Shown here piece by piece: positions 1-7,029 of a DNA stretch of 9,326 bases. The stretch is from a bacterium (GTDB lineage Bacteria > Patescibacteriota > Minisyncoccia > CAIUEV01 > JAHKAQ01), in assembly GCA_018399475.1 (NCBI GenBank), contig JAGYOS010000034.1, positions 1 through 9,326 of the forward strand. Reading direction: 5' to 3'. Position 1 is the first letter of the stretch. The number at the start of each line of letters is the position of its first letter. A model generated the notes under the pieces. That model saw only the letters and a program-made list of their open reading frames with translations, was not told the origin of the DNA and did no database searches. Made by a program: the position numbers and the translations under genes.

Positions 1-815
1 TTTTAAAGAAAAAATGGCAGGCGTTTTATTATGAAGATAGGATTAACGACCAAAAAGTAACTAATTTAATGGAACAAATAAAATCAGGAGCGAGAACTAC
101 CGACCAGGTTGCTGAAGGAATAAAATATGCAACATCAGCTCCCGAAATAGAAGCAGCTATTCGGCTTTTAGCCAGTAAGGGAGTAAAGGTTGAAGCGGAA
201 CTTAAAGATAAGGGCGTCATCTTACCCAATGGGAATTTGGAAGGATTTATCAAGGAAAGATTCAAGGGAAAGAAGATTAGAGCAGGAGAAATGTTAATGG
301 CTGATTTGGATAATTTGGCGGAGGAACATAAAAATTATAGTGAAATGAACAAAACAATAATTGACCCCTTAACCAAAAAAAGACGAGTGGCAACCAAACA
401 AGAAAGACTTGACTCTTTGGATAAATATTTCTCTTCTCAAGAACCTAAAACTTTAGCGAGAAATTTCCAAGCTGACTTAATATTTAAAACCCTTCCCGAT
501 GGTAAAAAAGAGGTTGCTGATACAGCTGAAATCGCTATCAAAAACATTTCTTCCGGATTTATAGATTCCCAAAAGAAAGGAAAAACCATAGCGCCGAAAG
601 AAATTGAAAAAATTAAAGAGTTTTTAGAAGACGCAAGCGTTAGGGATAACTTAAGCAAGGAACATTTGGAAAAGCTAGAAGAATTGCGAATAGCCAGTGA
701 GACAAAAACCAATAAAAAATCAGCAGGAAGTTCAAGTTCAAACCAAACAACTCAAGCCAGCGGTTCAGGTCCAAATCAGACAACTCAAGCCGGAACCGGT
801 TATAAATATTTTTAA
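1..815 (+). CDS. C-terminal part of a T4SS-locus protein, possibly the soluble tail of a VirB6/TrbL-like protein (5' truncated by window edge)
   Basis: The reading frame (first full codon at base 3) is open to the left edge with no stop, so the ATG at 69 is probably an internal methionine and the gene starts outside the window. What is visible is about 270 residues, charged and largely helix-forming, with no membrane segment. It ends in a Ser/Thr/Gln/Gly-rich tail after base 714 containing two NQTTQA units and finishing YKYF. The segment at 618-686 (EFLEDASVRDNLS...KLEEL) resembles the second half of the module found twice in the next gene. It lies 25 bases upstream of that gene, in the same direction as PrgI and VirB4 genes. 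Large VirB6-like membrane proteins with soluble C-terminal tails occur at this position in related clusters as I remember them, so that is my best guess. I recognise no domain that proves it, and it could be an independent soluble protein. Confidence 0.75.
   Translation, partial: LKKKWQAFYYEDRINDQKVTNLMEQIKSGARTTDQVAEGIKYATSAPEIEAAIRLLASKGVKVEAELKDKGVILPNGNLEGFIKERFKGKKIRAGEMLMADLDNLAEEHKNYSEMNKTIIDPLTKKRRVATKQERLDSLDKYFSSQEPKTLARNFQADLIFKTLPDGKKEVADTAEIAIKNISSGFIDSQKKGKTIAPKEIEKIKEFLEDASVRDNLSKEHLEKLEELRIASETKTNKKSAGSSSSNQTTQASGSGPNQTTQAGTGYKYF
741..791 (+). repeat. Two imperfect 18-base units encoding NQTTQA
   Basis: Units at 741-758 and 774-791 both encode Asn-Gln-Thr-Thr-Gln-Ala, 33 bases (11 codons) apart and separated by a Ser/Gly/Pro spacer; each is followed by a Gly-containing stretch. 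They differ only at third codon positions. They lie in the low-complexity tail just before the stop codon and probably form a flexible, unstructured end. Confidence 0.7.
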
Positions 816-840
816 CTTTATTTAAAACTTAAAAGTAGCT

Positions 841-2325
841 ATGGCAACTAATCAGGAAAAAATTAGTCCCGAAACAAAAGAATTTTTAGAAACCAGCCAA
901 AGAGCTTGGGAAGATCAAGATACAAAAAGAGCTCTTGAATCCTTAGAAAAAATTGAAAGCAGATCCGGGATTGAAAATCTTAATGAGGATTGGCTCCGGG
1001 AATTAAAAGTCCGCATGCAGTGGGTAGCTTTTCCCGCTTTGACTGAAGCGGAGCAATTGAATCTTCTAGCCAACTATTTACTTATCCCTTTAACCAGCGA
1101 AACTTTTGATTTGAAAAAAGCTTTGCGGATAAAATATTTAGCTTCGCCGGTTAATGCTTGGTTTGAATCGGTTCCTAAAATATTAGAAGCGATTCTTAGA
1201 AACGAGGAACCTTTGGGTGTCCAGCCAATTCTTTTAAAAGACAATCTTAAAGTAAAGCCCACTCTCGGAAATTGGGCGAGAGATTATGTAAAAATATATG
1301 GAATAGACAAACAAAATGAAATGGCTGTCAGAAAATATTTGTCGGAATCGGCCAATGTTCAATCTCTCTCTTCCGCTGATAAAAAAATATTGGAGAAACT
1401 GCTCTTGATATTTGAATCAACAAAAATATTTACCATTAAGCAAATTATGAACGAGGTGGAAAAAATAGAAGGAAAGAATAATCAGGAAACACAAACTCTT
1501 GGAATTAACAGCCAAAAACAATCGGCTCAACATCCTCAAGAACAAGCCCTTGGTAAGCCACCGGTTCAAAATAAGCCACCGGTTCAACAGATTAAACAAG
1601 CAGGGCCTCCAAAACAAACAGCGCGACAATTTCCTCAACCGACCGCTCCAAAAAGACCTTTGAGACAAAACGTTCCTCCTTCAACTCAATCCCGAATTTT
1701 TCAACCGCAAAATAAGCAAGGAGGTTTAAATGCTCAAACAGTTCCGGGACCAAATCCGAATATAAATCAAAACCAAGCTCAGAGTCCAAAAGGAAATCAG
1801 ATCCTTGGTTCGGAAATTCCGACAAAAGAAAGGCTCCAGCCTCAAGTTCCTCAAGCTCAGACTTCCCAGCCTCAAGCAGTGGAAGAAAAACCCCGGCCTC
1901 AAATAGAAATCCGAGAAACTGAGGGTAACAATGCCAGGATTAGCAACAGTAATGCTTCACAGAGAGAGACAACCTTTTCTCAAAAGCCGACAAAGAAAGA
2001 AGATGTTTCTCAAAAAAGTATTCGGGAAGCCCTTAAATCCAATCCGCAAATAGCTAACCAGATTGTTACTTCAAAGCCGATTATTTTAATGGGGAGAAAA
2101 GAAAATATTGATCCCACTGTTCAAAATTGGCTTATAGATTACCGAAGCCAATTCGGAGCGATAAAAAATACCGAAGATGAAAGAAGAGAGTTTTTATTTA
2201 GATCAGCCAATGCCAAGAATTTAAGTTCCGAGGAACGCCACAAATTGGAGATGCTTATAGAATCACACGACAAGGAAACTCCTTTGCCGATAGACAATAA
2301 TAAAGGAATCATATTATTTAATTAA
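841..2325 (+). CDS. Unrecognised T4SS-locus protein with a duplicated W-DY-G module flanking a Gln/Pro-rich linker
   Basis: 494 residues with no signal peptide or membrane segment, so probably cytoplasmic. Residues 1-125 are a charged, helix-rich region. Residues 129-193 and 413-475 are two diverged copies of one module: PI-L, then PT..NW (W145 and W430), D-Y three and four residues later, G nine after the W, R nineteen after it, then (Y/F)L..SAN, LSS and a charged helix ending in E-S. P140-S178 and P425-S463 align without gaps with 17 identities in 39. Between the copies, residues about 210-400 are rich in Gln, Pro, Asn and Ser with a KPPVQ tandem repeat. I cannot name the family. The module recalls a motif I believe recurs in Parcubacteria proteins near PrgI/VirB4 genes, but I could not check this. 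The gene ends 7 bases before the PrgI gene, so it is likely co-transcribed and may be an adaptor for that machine. No Shine-Dalgarno is visible before the ATG. Confidence 0.85.
   Translation: MATNQEKISPETKEFLETSQRAWEDQDTKRALESLEKIESRSGIENLNEDWLRELKVRMQWVAFPALTEAEQLNLLANYLLIPLTSETFDLKKALRIKYLASPVNAWFESVPKILEAILRNEEPLGVQPILLKDNLKVKPTLGNWARDYVKIYGIDKQNEMAVRKYLSESANVQSLSSADKKILEKLLLIFESTKIFTIKQIMNEVEKIEGKNNQETQTLGINSQKQSAQHPQEQALGKPPVQNKPPVQQIKQAGPPKQTARQFPQPTAPKRPLRQNVPPSTQSRIFQPQNKQGGLNAQTVPGPNPNINQNQAQSPKGNQILGSEIPTKERLQPQVPQAQTSQPQAVEEKPRPQIEIRETEGNNARISNSNASQRETTFSQKPTKKEDVSQKSIREALKSNPQIANQIVTSKPIILMGRKENIDPTVQNWLIDYRSQFGAIKNTEDERREFLFRSANAKNLSSEERHKLEMLIESHDKETPLPIDNNKGIILFN
1225..1419 (+). 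repeat. Module copy 1 (residues 129-193 of the 494-residue protein)
   Basis: First copy of the internal protein duplication. Key residues are P129, P140, T141, N144, W145, D148, Y149, G154, R164, L167, S170, A171, N172, L176, S177 and S178, followed by a charged helix ending E192-S193. That last helix is three residues longer than in copy 2. The DNA of the two copies is no longer obviously alike, so the duplication is old or was acquired as two separate modules. Confidence 0.75.
1555..1590 (+). repeat. Tandem 18-base repeat encoding KPPVQN-KPPVQQ
   Basis: Two adjacent units, 1555-1572 and 1573-1590, share their first 15 bases (AAGCCACCGGTTCAA) and differ only in the sixth codon. They encode Lys-Pro-Pro-Val-Gln-Asn and Lys-Pro-Pro-Val-Gln-Gln from residue 239 in the linker of the 494-residue protein. 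The near-identity at DNA level points to a recent slippage duplication. Confidence 0.9.
2077..2265 (+). repeat. Module copy 2 (residues 413-475 of the 494-residue protein)
   Basis: Second copy of the duplicated module, close to the C terminus: P413, P425, T426, N429, W430, D433, Y434, G439, R449, F451, L452, S455, A456, N457, L461, S462, S463, then EERHKLEMLIES. A short tail of about 19 residues follows. W-to-G and W-to-R spacings (9 and 19) are the same as in copy 1. Confidence 0.75.
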
Positions 2326-2332
2326 ATAATTC

Positions 2333-2953
2333 ATGAGATCTAAAGTACCAAAAGAAGTTACCATAGAAGACACTATTATCGGACCATTAACCGGAAAACA
2401 GTTTTTATGGCTTTTAGGAGGAGGAGTTTTACTTCTCATTCTCTATCATTTTTTTGACCTTTCTTTATTTATTATTATCGCTATAATTGTGGGAGGATTG
2501 GCTTGCGCTTTTGCTTTTCTCCGACCCTACAACCAAAGCTTAATTGCTTTTTTGGGAAATATTCTTCTCTACGGAAGCAAAGATAAACAATATGTTTGGA
2601 AAAGAGGCAAAAAACAGTTTAAGCCGGGCGAGGAAAAAGACAAAGATATGGAAATAATCATCACCAAAAAGGAATTTCCCCGCCAAAAAGTTAAAAGATT
2701 GGCCAGTATTCTGGATTCCGATGGTAGAAATGGGGCTTCTGATGAAAAATTTTTTAAAGCCATAACGGAGGACAAGGCAACGGACGCTCTTTTCGCAAGC
2801 CCGAAAGTTCAAGCTGTAAAATTTAATCAAAATAAAGAAAAAAGAGGCGAGGAAACCGGAGCGACAATCAGAAATAAGGAACGAAGCAACCGACTGAAGA
2901 GGAAAGAAGATGCGGAAGCTATTTTAGAAAAAGAATCTCACCAACGCCTTTAA
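2333..2953 (+). CDS. PrgI-family (VirB3-like) inner-membrane T4SS protein with a long charged tail
   Basis: 206 residues. The N terminus has the PrgI-family pattern: VPKEVTIEDTIIGPLTGKQF (residues 5-24) leading into two membrane helices at about 24-41 and 44-63, then RPYNQS and a third amphipathic stretch at 69-80, ending YVWKRGKKQF (87-96). PrgI is regarded as the VirB3 equivalent of Gram-positive conjugation systems; VirB3 sits in the inner membrane and works with the VirB4 ATPase. This fits the two downstream genes, a TraC-like protein and VirB4. PrgI proteins are usually only a little over 100 residues as I recall, so the soluble tail from about 97 to 206, lysine/glutamate-rich and ending in a basic then acidic helix, is an extension. 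The gene starts 7 bases after the preceding stop, and the leader before the ATG has no Shine-Dalgarno sequence. Confidence 0.85.
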   Translation: MRSKVPKEVTIEDTIIGPLTGKQFLWLLGGGVLLLILYHFFDLSLFIIIAIIVGGLACAFAFLRPYNQSLIAFLGNILLYGSKDKQYVWKRGKKQFKPGEEKDKDMEIIITKKEFPRQKVKRLASILDSDGRNGASDEKFFKAITEDKATDALFASPKVQAVKFNQNKEKRGEETGATIRNKERSNRLKRKEDAEAILEKESHQRL

Positions 2954-2980
2954 TCCTTGAAAATAAATACAAAAAAATAA

Positions 2981-3691
2981 ATGGACCAGTCTCTCCATTC
3001 AAAAAATTTAATTAAAGAGAATAAGCAAACCGGGAGTACTCAGCAATTTTTAGATATTGAAGAAATAAAAGACGGAGTTGTTATTTTAAAAAACGGCGCT
3101 CTTCGGGCTGTTTTAATGGTTTCCTCTATTAATTTTGACCTTAAATCCAGCGATGAACAAGACGCCATTATTTACCAATACCAAAGTTTTTTAAATTCTT
3201 TGGATTTTCCGGTTCAAATTTTTATCAGTTCCAGAAAAATAAATTTAAAACACTATATTGACGAACTAAAATCTCTATCACGAGAACAAACCAACGAACT
3301 TCTTCATCTGCAAATGGAAGATTATATCCAGTATATCTCCAACATGGCCGCCACTATAAACATTGTAAATAAAAGTTTTTATATTGTTGTCCCTTTCTCA
3401 CCTTCTGAAAATCAAAAAAGCAAACTAAAAGATCATATTTTTGAAATATTTTCTCCTGAAAAAGCCACCAAGAAGAAAAGAAAGGAAAGTCTGGAAGTTT
3501 ATAAAGACCAACTATGGCAAAGAGTAGACCTTATTCAAAACGGATTGACCGGAACAGGACTGCGTTTAGCCATTTTAAATACCCAGGAATTGATTGAACT
3601 TTATTATGCCATTTACAATCCCGGACCGATTGAGAAACTTGAACTGGCCCCCATAGAAGGAATGGCTGTCAATACTTCTTTATATGCCTAA
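2981..3691 (+). CDS. TraC-like protein (separate VirB4 N-terminal region)
   Basis: 236 residues, soluble and alpha/beta in character. It has the pattern of the N-terminal region of VirB4/TraC proteins: FLDIEEIKDGVVILKNGALR (residues 23-42), a beta strand RAVLMVSS, INFDLKSSDEQDAII, then FLNSLDFPVQIFISSRKINL (70-89), a helical insert, a strand FYIVVPF (133-139), and a C-terminal LIELYYAIYNPGP (204-216). There is no nucleotide-binding motif, so it cannot be the motor. The VirB4 ATPase follows 22 bases later with its own start and N-terminal domain. The product probably docks beside VirB4 at the base of the secretion channel and replaces a domain fused to VirB4 in classical systems. It follows the PrgI gene by 27 bases. 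The A-rich leader has no Shine-Dalgarno. Together the two proteins total 844 residues, about the size of a one-piece VirB4. Confidence 0.85.
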   Translation: MDQSLHSKNLIKENKQTGSTQQFLDIEEIKDGVVILKNGALRAVLMVSSINFDLKSSDEQDAIIYQYQSFLNSLDFPVQIFISSRKINLKHYIDELKSLSREQTNELLHLQMEDYIQYISNMAATINIVNKSFYIVVPFSPSENQKSKLKDHIFEIFSPEKATKKKRKESLEVYKDQLWQRVDLIQNGLTGTGLRLAILNTQELIELYYAIYNPGPIEKLELAPIEGMAVNTSLYA

Positions 3692-3697
3692 ATACTT

Positions 3698-3702
3698 TAA
3701 GG
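3698..3702 (+). promoter_or_regulatory. Weak Shine-Dalgarno-like TAAGG before virB4
   Basis: TAAGG ends 11 bases before the ATG at 3714, in the 22-base gap after the TraC-like gene. It is a short match at slightly long spacing, but it is the only leader in the left block with any purine match, which mildly supports this ATG. Confidence 0.3.
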
Positions 3703-3713
3703 TTTAATTTTTT

Positions 3714-5540
3714 ATGATTGATTTCTTATCTTTTGGAAAACAAAAGAAGAAAAAAGGCAAAGGGCTTGAGCCGCCAATAAACGCCGAAGAGGCTTATTTG
3801 CAGGGTTTGGCAACAATTAAGGATTTAATAGCTCCGGCGTCTTTCAGTGTTTCTCCTTCTACTTTAAGAGTAGGAAATAGAGTTTTAAGAACACTGTTTG
3901 TTATAGCTTATCCCAGATATCTTCAAACCGGTTGGTTCTCTCCGGTTATTAATCTGGATAAGATGCTTGATGTTTCCATGTTTATTCATCCGGTTGATAC
4001 CGGTGTTATTCTAAAATCCTTGCGCAAAACAGCCACTCAGGTGCAGTCCAGGATAACACTGGAAACACAAGCCGGAAAAATAAGAGATCCTGTCTTGGAA
4101 ACTTCTCTCCAAGACATTGAGGATTTACGAGATAGGCTTCAGCAGGGAGTGGAAAGATTTTTTCGCTTTGGAGTCTATATTACAGTTTACGGAGAAACGG
4201 AAAAAGAATTAAGTGATGTTTGTTCCACTATTGAATCTACCCTGGAGGCTCGTTTGGTTTACCTCAAACCTTCTGTCTTTAGAATGGAACAAGGCTTTGC
4301 TTCAACAATTCCACTCGCTAATGATGAACTAGATGCTTCAACCAATCTTAATACTTCGCCTCTGTCAACTTCTTTCCCGTTTACTTCCTCCAATTTAAGC
4401 TCTAATAGTGGCATTTTGTACGGAATAAACCGCCACAATAACAGCTTAGTTCTATTTGACCGTTTTAAAATGGAAAATGCCAATATGGTAATTTTCGCTA
4501 AGTCGGGAGCCGGCAAGTCTTACACCGCTAAACTTGAAATCTTACGTTCTTTAATGTTTGGTTCCCAGGTAATTGTTATTGATCCCGAAAACGAATATAA
4601 ACATCTTTGTGAAGCGGTGGGAGGGTCTTTTATTAAAATTTCCTTAATTTCTCCCAACCATATTAATCCTTTTGACCTGCCGGTAATGCAAGAAGATGAT
4701 AATCCGGAAGAGATTTTAAGAAGCGGCATTGTTAATATTTTGGGGCTTATGCGACTTGTAATGGGTAACATTACTCCTGAAGAAGATTCTATTTTAGATA
4801 AAGCCATTAGAGAAACTTACGCCGTCAAAGATATCACTCCCAATTCTCCCAATTTCAAAACAACTTCTCAAGATCCTCCCAATATGTCCCTCCTATACGA
4901 TGTTCTAAGAAATATGAGTGGAGGGGAAGACTTGGCTACCCGCTTGGAGAAATACACCGAGGGAACTTTCGCCGGTTTCTTAAACCAATTCACCAACGTA
5001 AGGATGGATACCCAATTGATAGTTTTTAATATTCGCGATATGGAAGAGGTTTTAAGGCCCGTGGCTATGTATTTAGTCCTTCAATATATTTGGAACCAAA
5101 TTCGTTCCAATTTGAAAAAGCGTCTTTTATTTGTTGACGAGGCCTGGATAATGATGGCCCATGAAGATGCCGGAAATTTCATGTTCCGAATTGCTAAACG
5201 CTGCCGAAAATATTTTACCGGCTTAACCACTATCACTCAAGATGTGTCAGATTTTATAAATTCGCCTTACGGCAAACCAATTATTACCAATTCTTCCATC
5301 CAACTGCTTCTAAAACAATCTCCCGCTTCTATAGATATAATCAGTGAAACTTTTTACCTGACCGATCAAGAAAAATTCATGCTCCTGGAGAGCAAAGTAG
5401 GTGAAGGAATATTTTTTGCGGGCTTAAAACACGCCGCCATCAGGGTGGTAGCTTCTTATACCGAGGATCAAATTATAACTTCCGATCCCGCCCAGTTAAT
5501 GGAGATAGCCAAAGCTAAAAAAGAGTTGGCGGGCAATTAA
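3714..5540 (+). CDS. virB4: VirB4-family T4SS ATPase
   Basis: 608 residues. This is the inner-membrane-associated AAA+/RecA-like motor that drives assembly or substrate export in T4SS-like machines. The N terminus is strongly basic (KQKKKKGKG), followed by an N-terminal domain of about 230 residues with the typical SPSTLRVGNRVLRT and a strand FVIAYPRYLQTGW, then a Ser/Thr/Asn-rich connector ending in FPFTSS. The ATPase domain starts at about 240. Walker A is AKSGAGKS (262-269, catalytic K268), an early strand IVIDPENEY follows, Walker B is LLFVDEAW (471-478; D475, E476), and the TTITQD motif is at 505-510 (Q509). All key residues are present, so the ATPase should be active. Total length is short for VirB4 because the first domain is encoded by the separate TraC-like gene 22 bases upstream. 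It is the last gene of the block and is followed by a terminator hairpin. Confidence 0.95.
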   Translation: MIDFLSFGKQKKKKGKGLEPPINAEEAYLQGLATIKDLIAPASFSVSPSTLRVGNRVLRTLFVIAYPRYLQTGWFSPVINLDKMLDVSMFIHPVDTGVILKSLRKTATQVQSRITLETQAGKIRDPVLETSLQDIEDLRDRLQQGVERFFRFGVYITVYGETEKELSDVCSTIESTLEARLVYLKPSVFRMEQGFASTIPLANDELDASTNLNTSPLSTSFPFTSSNLSSNSGILYGINRHNNSLVLFDRFKMENANMVIFAKSGAGKSYTAKLEILRSLMFGSQVIVIDPENEYKHLCEAVGGSFIKISLISPNHINPFDLPVMQEDDNPEEILRSGIVNILGLMRLVMGNITPEEDSILDKAIRETYAVKDITPNSPNFKTTSQDPPNMSLLYDVLRNMSGGEDLATRLEKYTEGTFAGFLNQFTNVRMDTQLIVFNIRDMEEVLRPVAMYLVLQYIWNQIRSNLKKRLLFVDEAWIMMAHEDAGNFMFRIAKRCRKYFTGLTTITQDVSDFINSPYGKPIITNSSIQLLLKQSPASIDIISETFYLTDQEKFMLLESKVGEGIFFAGLKHAAIRVVASYTEDQIITSDPAQLMEIAKAKKELAGN

Positions 5541-5555
5541 TTCAGTTGTGGTTTT

Positions 5556-5592
5556 AAAAAAATCAGATTTTAATTTTATTGCTGATTTTTTT
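5556..5592. terminator. Bidirectional intrinsic terminator between convergent blocks
   Basis: A perfect 11-bp inverted repeat, AAAAAAATCAG (5556-5566) and CTGATTTTTTT (5582-5592), surrounds a 15-base AT-only-but-one loop. On either strand the arm gives an RNA stem ending in a run of seven U. The stem contains only two G-C pairs, so it is thermally weak, but its position between two convergent stop codons fits a shared terminator. It overlaps the TGA stop of the minus-strand polymerase/ligase gene (5563-5565). Confidence 0.7.
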
Positions 5593-7029
5593 ATTTTCCA
5601 AATAAGCGGCAAAAGCAAATGTAAGCGCCAGTAAAGATAAAATAACTGGAGAATAAACCGGCATTTCAAATAAGGAGTGTACAGAAAACCAAATTAAAGA
5701 AGAGCTTAAAGCAAGAGAAATTACCCCCAATTTATCGTTTTTATCCTTTAGATACTTTCTAAAAAGAGTCCGGAAAGCTGAAAACATTATTCCCAGCCAA
5801 AATACAAGTCCCGGAATTCCAATCTCCGCTAAAAATTCCAAATATAAATTATGGGCATAAATCGGTTCTCGATAATCGGCAGAGGGTTTTATTTCATAAG
5901 AATAAGCACCCAAGCCCACGCCCAATAAAGGATTATCTTTAAATAAATCGAAAGCTTCCTCCCAAATTGCCAGCCTGCCTTGATTTGATCCTTCATAAAT
6001 ATTAAAAATTGAGGCAATTCTTTTAGAAACCGGATTGGAAGAAAGGAGTAGAAATGGCAACAATAAGCCCACAATCAACCCTCCCCAAAAAACTTTTTTC
6101 TTTTTGCGCCTTGAAATTCTAAAAGAGAGAACGATTAGAACAAAAAATAAGGCCGAAAAGAAACCTAAATATCCTCCTCGGGAAAAAGTTAAAAATTCAA
6201 CAAATAAACCCAGCAGGGCCATCAACAAATAAATAAATTTGATTTTCCCTTTCAGAAAAAATCCAAAAGCAAATAACAAGGGAACAGCAAAGGCTAAAAA
6301 ATAACTTAACATATGAGGATCGGGAAAGGTTGAGAAAGCTCTTAACAAGTCTCTGAAGCCCGCATCAAAAAACCAACTGGGATTCCTTTCCACCGCCAAA
6401 GCCACAGTTTTTCCCCATAAAAAAGGAGCTAGGTGATTTGAATAAAAATTGATGATTAATTGGCTTCCCAAAAAAAATTGAGCTGAAAACTGAAGGATTC
6501 CAAACAAAATAACAAAAAAGGATCCCGCTCCGGCTGCTTTAAAAACTTTTAAAATAAATTGTTTTCCTCTTTCTCTAAAAATTCCATAACTGATAAAAAA
6601 GAGAGGGAAAATACTATAAAAAACCAATATTTTACGCAAAGTTCTGTCTGTAATCGGAGAATAGAGATAAGAACCGGCTATCCAAATTAAAAATAGAATT
6701 AAAAAGATTCCTGTAGCTCTCAGAGGCAGCTTAAAAGACTTTTTAACCAAAGAACAGAGAATCCATCCTAAAAACAGAAAAAGTATTAAGACTCTTCCAA
6801 GAGATAGGTCAAAACCGATGCTCAAATTCATTGCCGGCAGGTAGGGAAGTGAAAAAAAGAATCCAATCAAAAAAAGACCGGGGAAGAAAAATATTAAAAA
6901 AGCAACCAAAAGGGCCAATAATATAAAAAGGGTCCCTGTCGGGTTAAGTACAACGCTTATTCCCAGAATCAGGCCCAACAACAGCAAAAAAAACGGCAGT
7001 AAAATTTTTCTATTTGGAAAAGTAAACAT
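5563..7029 (-). CDS. Wzy/WaaL-type O-antigen polymerase or ligase, membrane protein
   Basis: 488 residues, almost entirely hydrophobic, with roughly 10-12 membrane helices. It carries the O-antigen ligase/polymerase family pattern (Wzy_C, PF04932): FLTFSRGGYLGF (279-290, R284), an extracytoplasmic loop with NQGRLAIWEEAF (349-360, R352) and NPLLGVGLGAYS (366-377), then AHNLYLEFLAEIGIPGLVFW (392-411, H393). Enzymes of this family polymerise lipid-linked repeat units or transfer a glycan to a lipid or protein acceptor on the outer face of the cytoplasmic membrane. Sequence alone cannot separate polymerase from ligase or protein O-oligosaccharyltransferase. The ATG at 7029 lies 20 bases inside the glycosyltransferase gene; the next in-frame Met is 66 codons later and would remove two helices, so this start is preferred. 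The leader has no Shine-Dalgarno, consistent with translational coupling. Confidence 0.9.
   Translation of the reverse strand: MFTFPNRKILLPFFLLLLGLILGISVVLNPTGTLFILLALLVAFLIFFFPGLFLIGFFFSLPYLPAMNLSIGFDLSLGRVLILFLFLGWILCSLVKKSFKLPLRATGIFLILFLIWIAGSYLYSPITDRTLRKILVFYSIFPLFFISYGIFRERGKQFILKVFKAAGAGSFFVILFGILQFSAQFFLGSQLIINFYSNHLAPFLWGKTVALAVERNPSWFFDAGFRDLLRAFSTFPDPHMLSYFLAFAVPLLFAFGFFLKGKIKFIYLLMALLGLFVEFLTFSRGGYLGFFSALFFVLIVLSFRISRRKKKKVFWGGLIVGLLLPFLLLSSNPVSKRIASIFNIYEGSNQGRLAIWEEAFDLFKDNPLLGVGLGAYSYEIKPSADYREPIYAHNLYLEFLAEIGIPGLVFWLGIMFSAFRTLFRKYLKDKNDKLGVISLALSSSLIWFSVHSLFEMPVYSPVILSLLALTFAFAAYLENKKISNKIKI

Noticed and set aside
69..71. ATG at 69 as the true start of the first gene
   Set aside because: The frame is open from base 3 through 22 codons before it, with no stop and no Shine-Dalgarno before the ATG, and the upstream residues (WQAFYYEDRINDQK) look like protein. 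An internal Met is more likely.
3680..3725. VirB4 split in two by a frameshift or nonsense mutation
   Set aside because: The two parts have separate starts, a 22-base gap and a TAAGG-like site. Each has a coherent fold and its own conserved ends (YNPGP region; basic N terminus plus its own N-terminal domain). A separate TraC-like gene is a known arrangement in this kind of cluster.
4326..4425. Ser/Thr/Asn-rich stretch in VirB4 as an insertion or disorder-driven novelty
   Set aside because: A variable connector ending in an FPF-like motif before the ATPase domain is usual in VirB4 proteins.
6035..6232. Plus-strand reading frame within the polymerase/ligase gene
   Set aside because: It is Lys/Asn/Pro-rich, lies wholly antisense to a well-supported membrane protein, has no homology features, and arises from antisense of hydrophobic codons.
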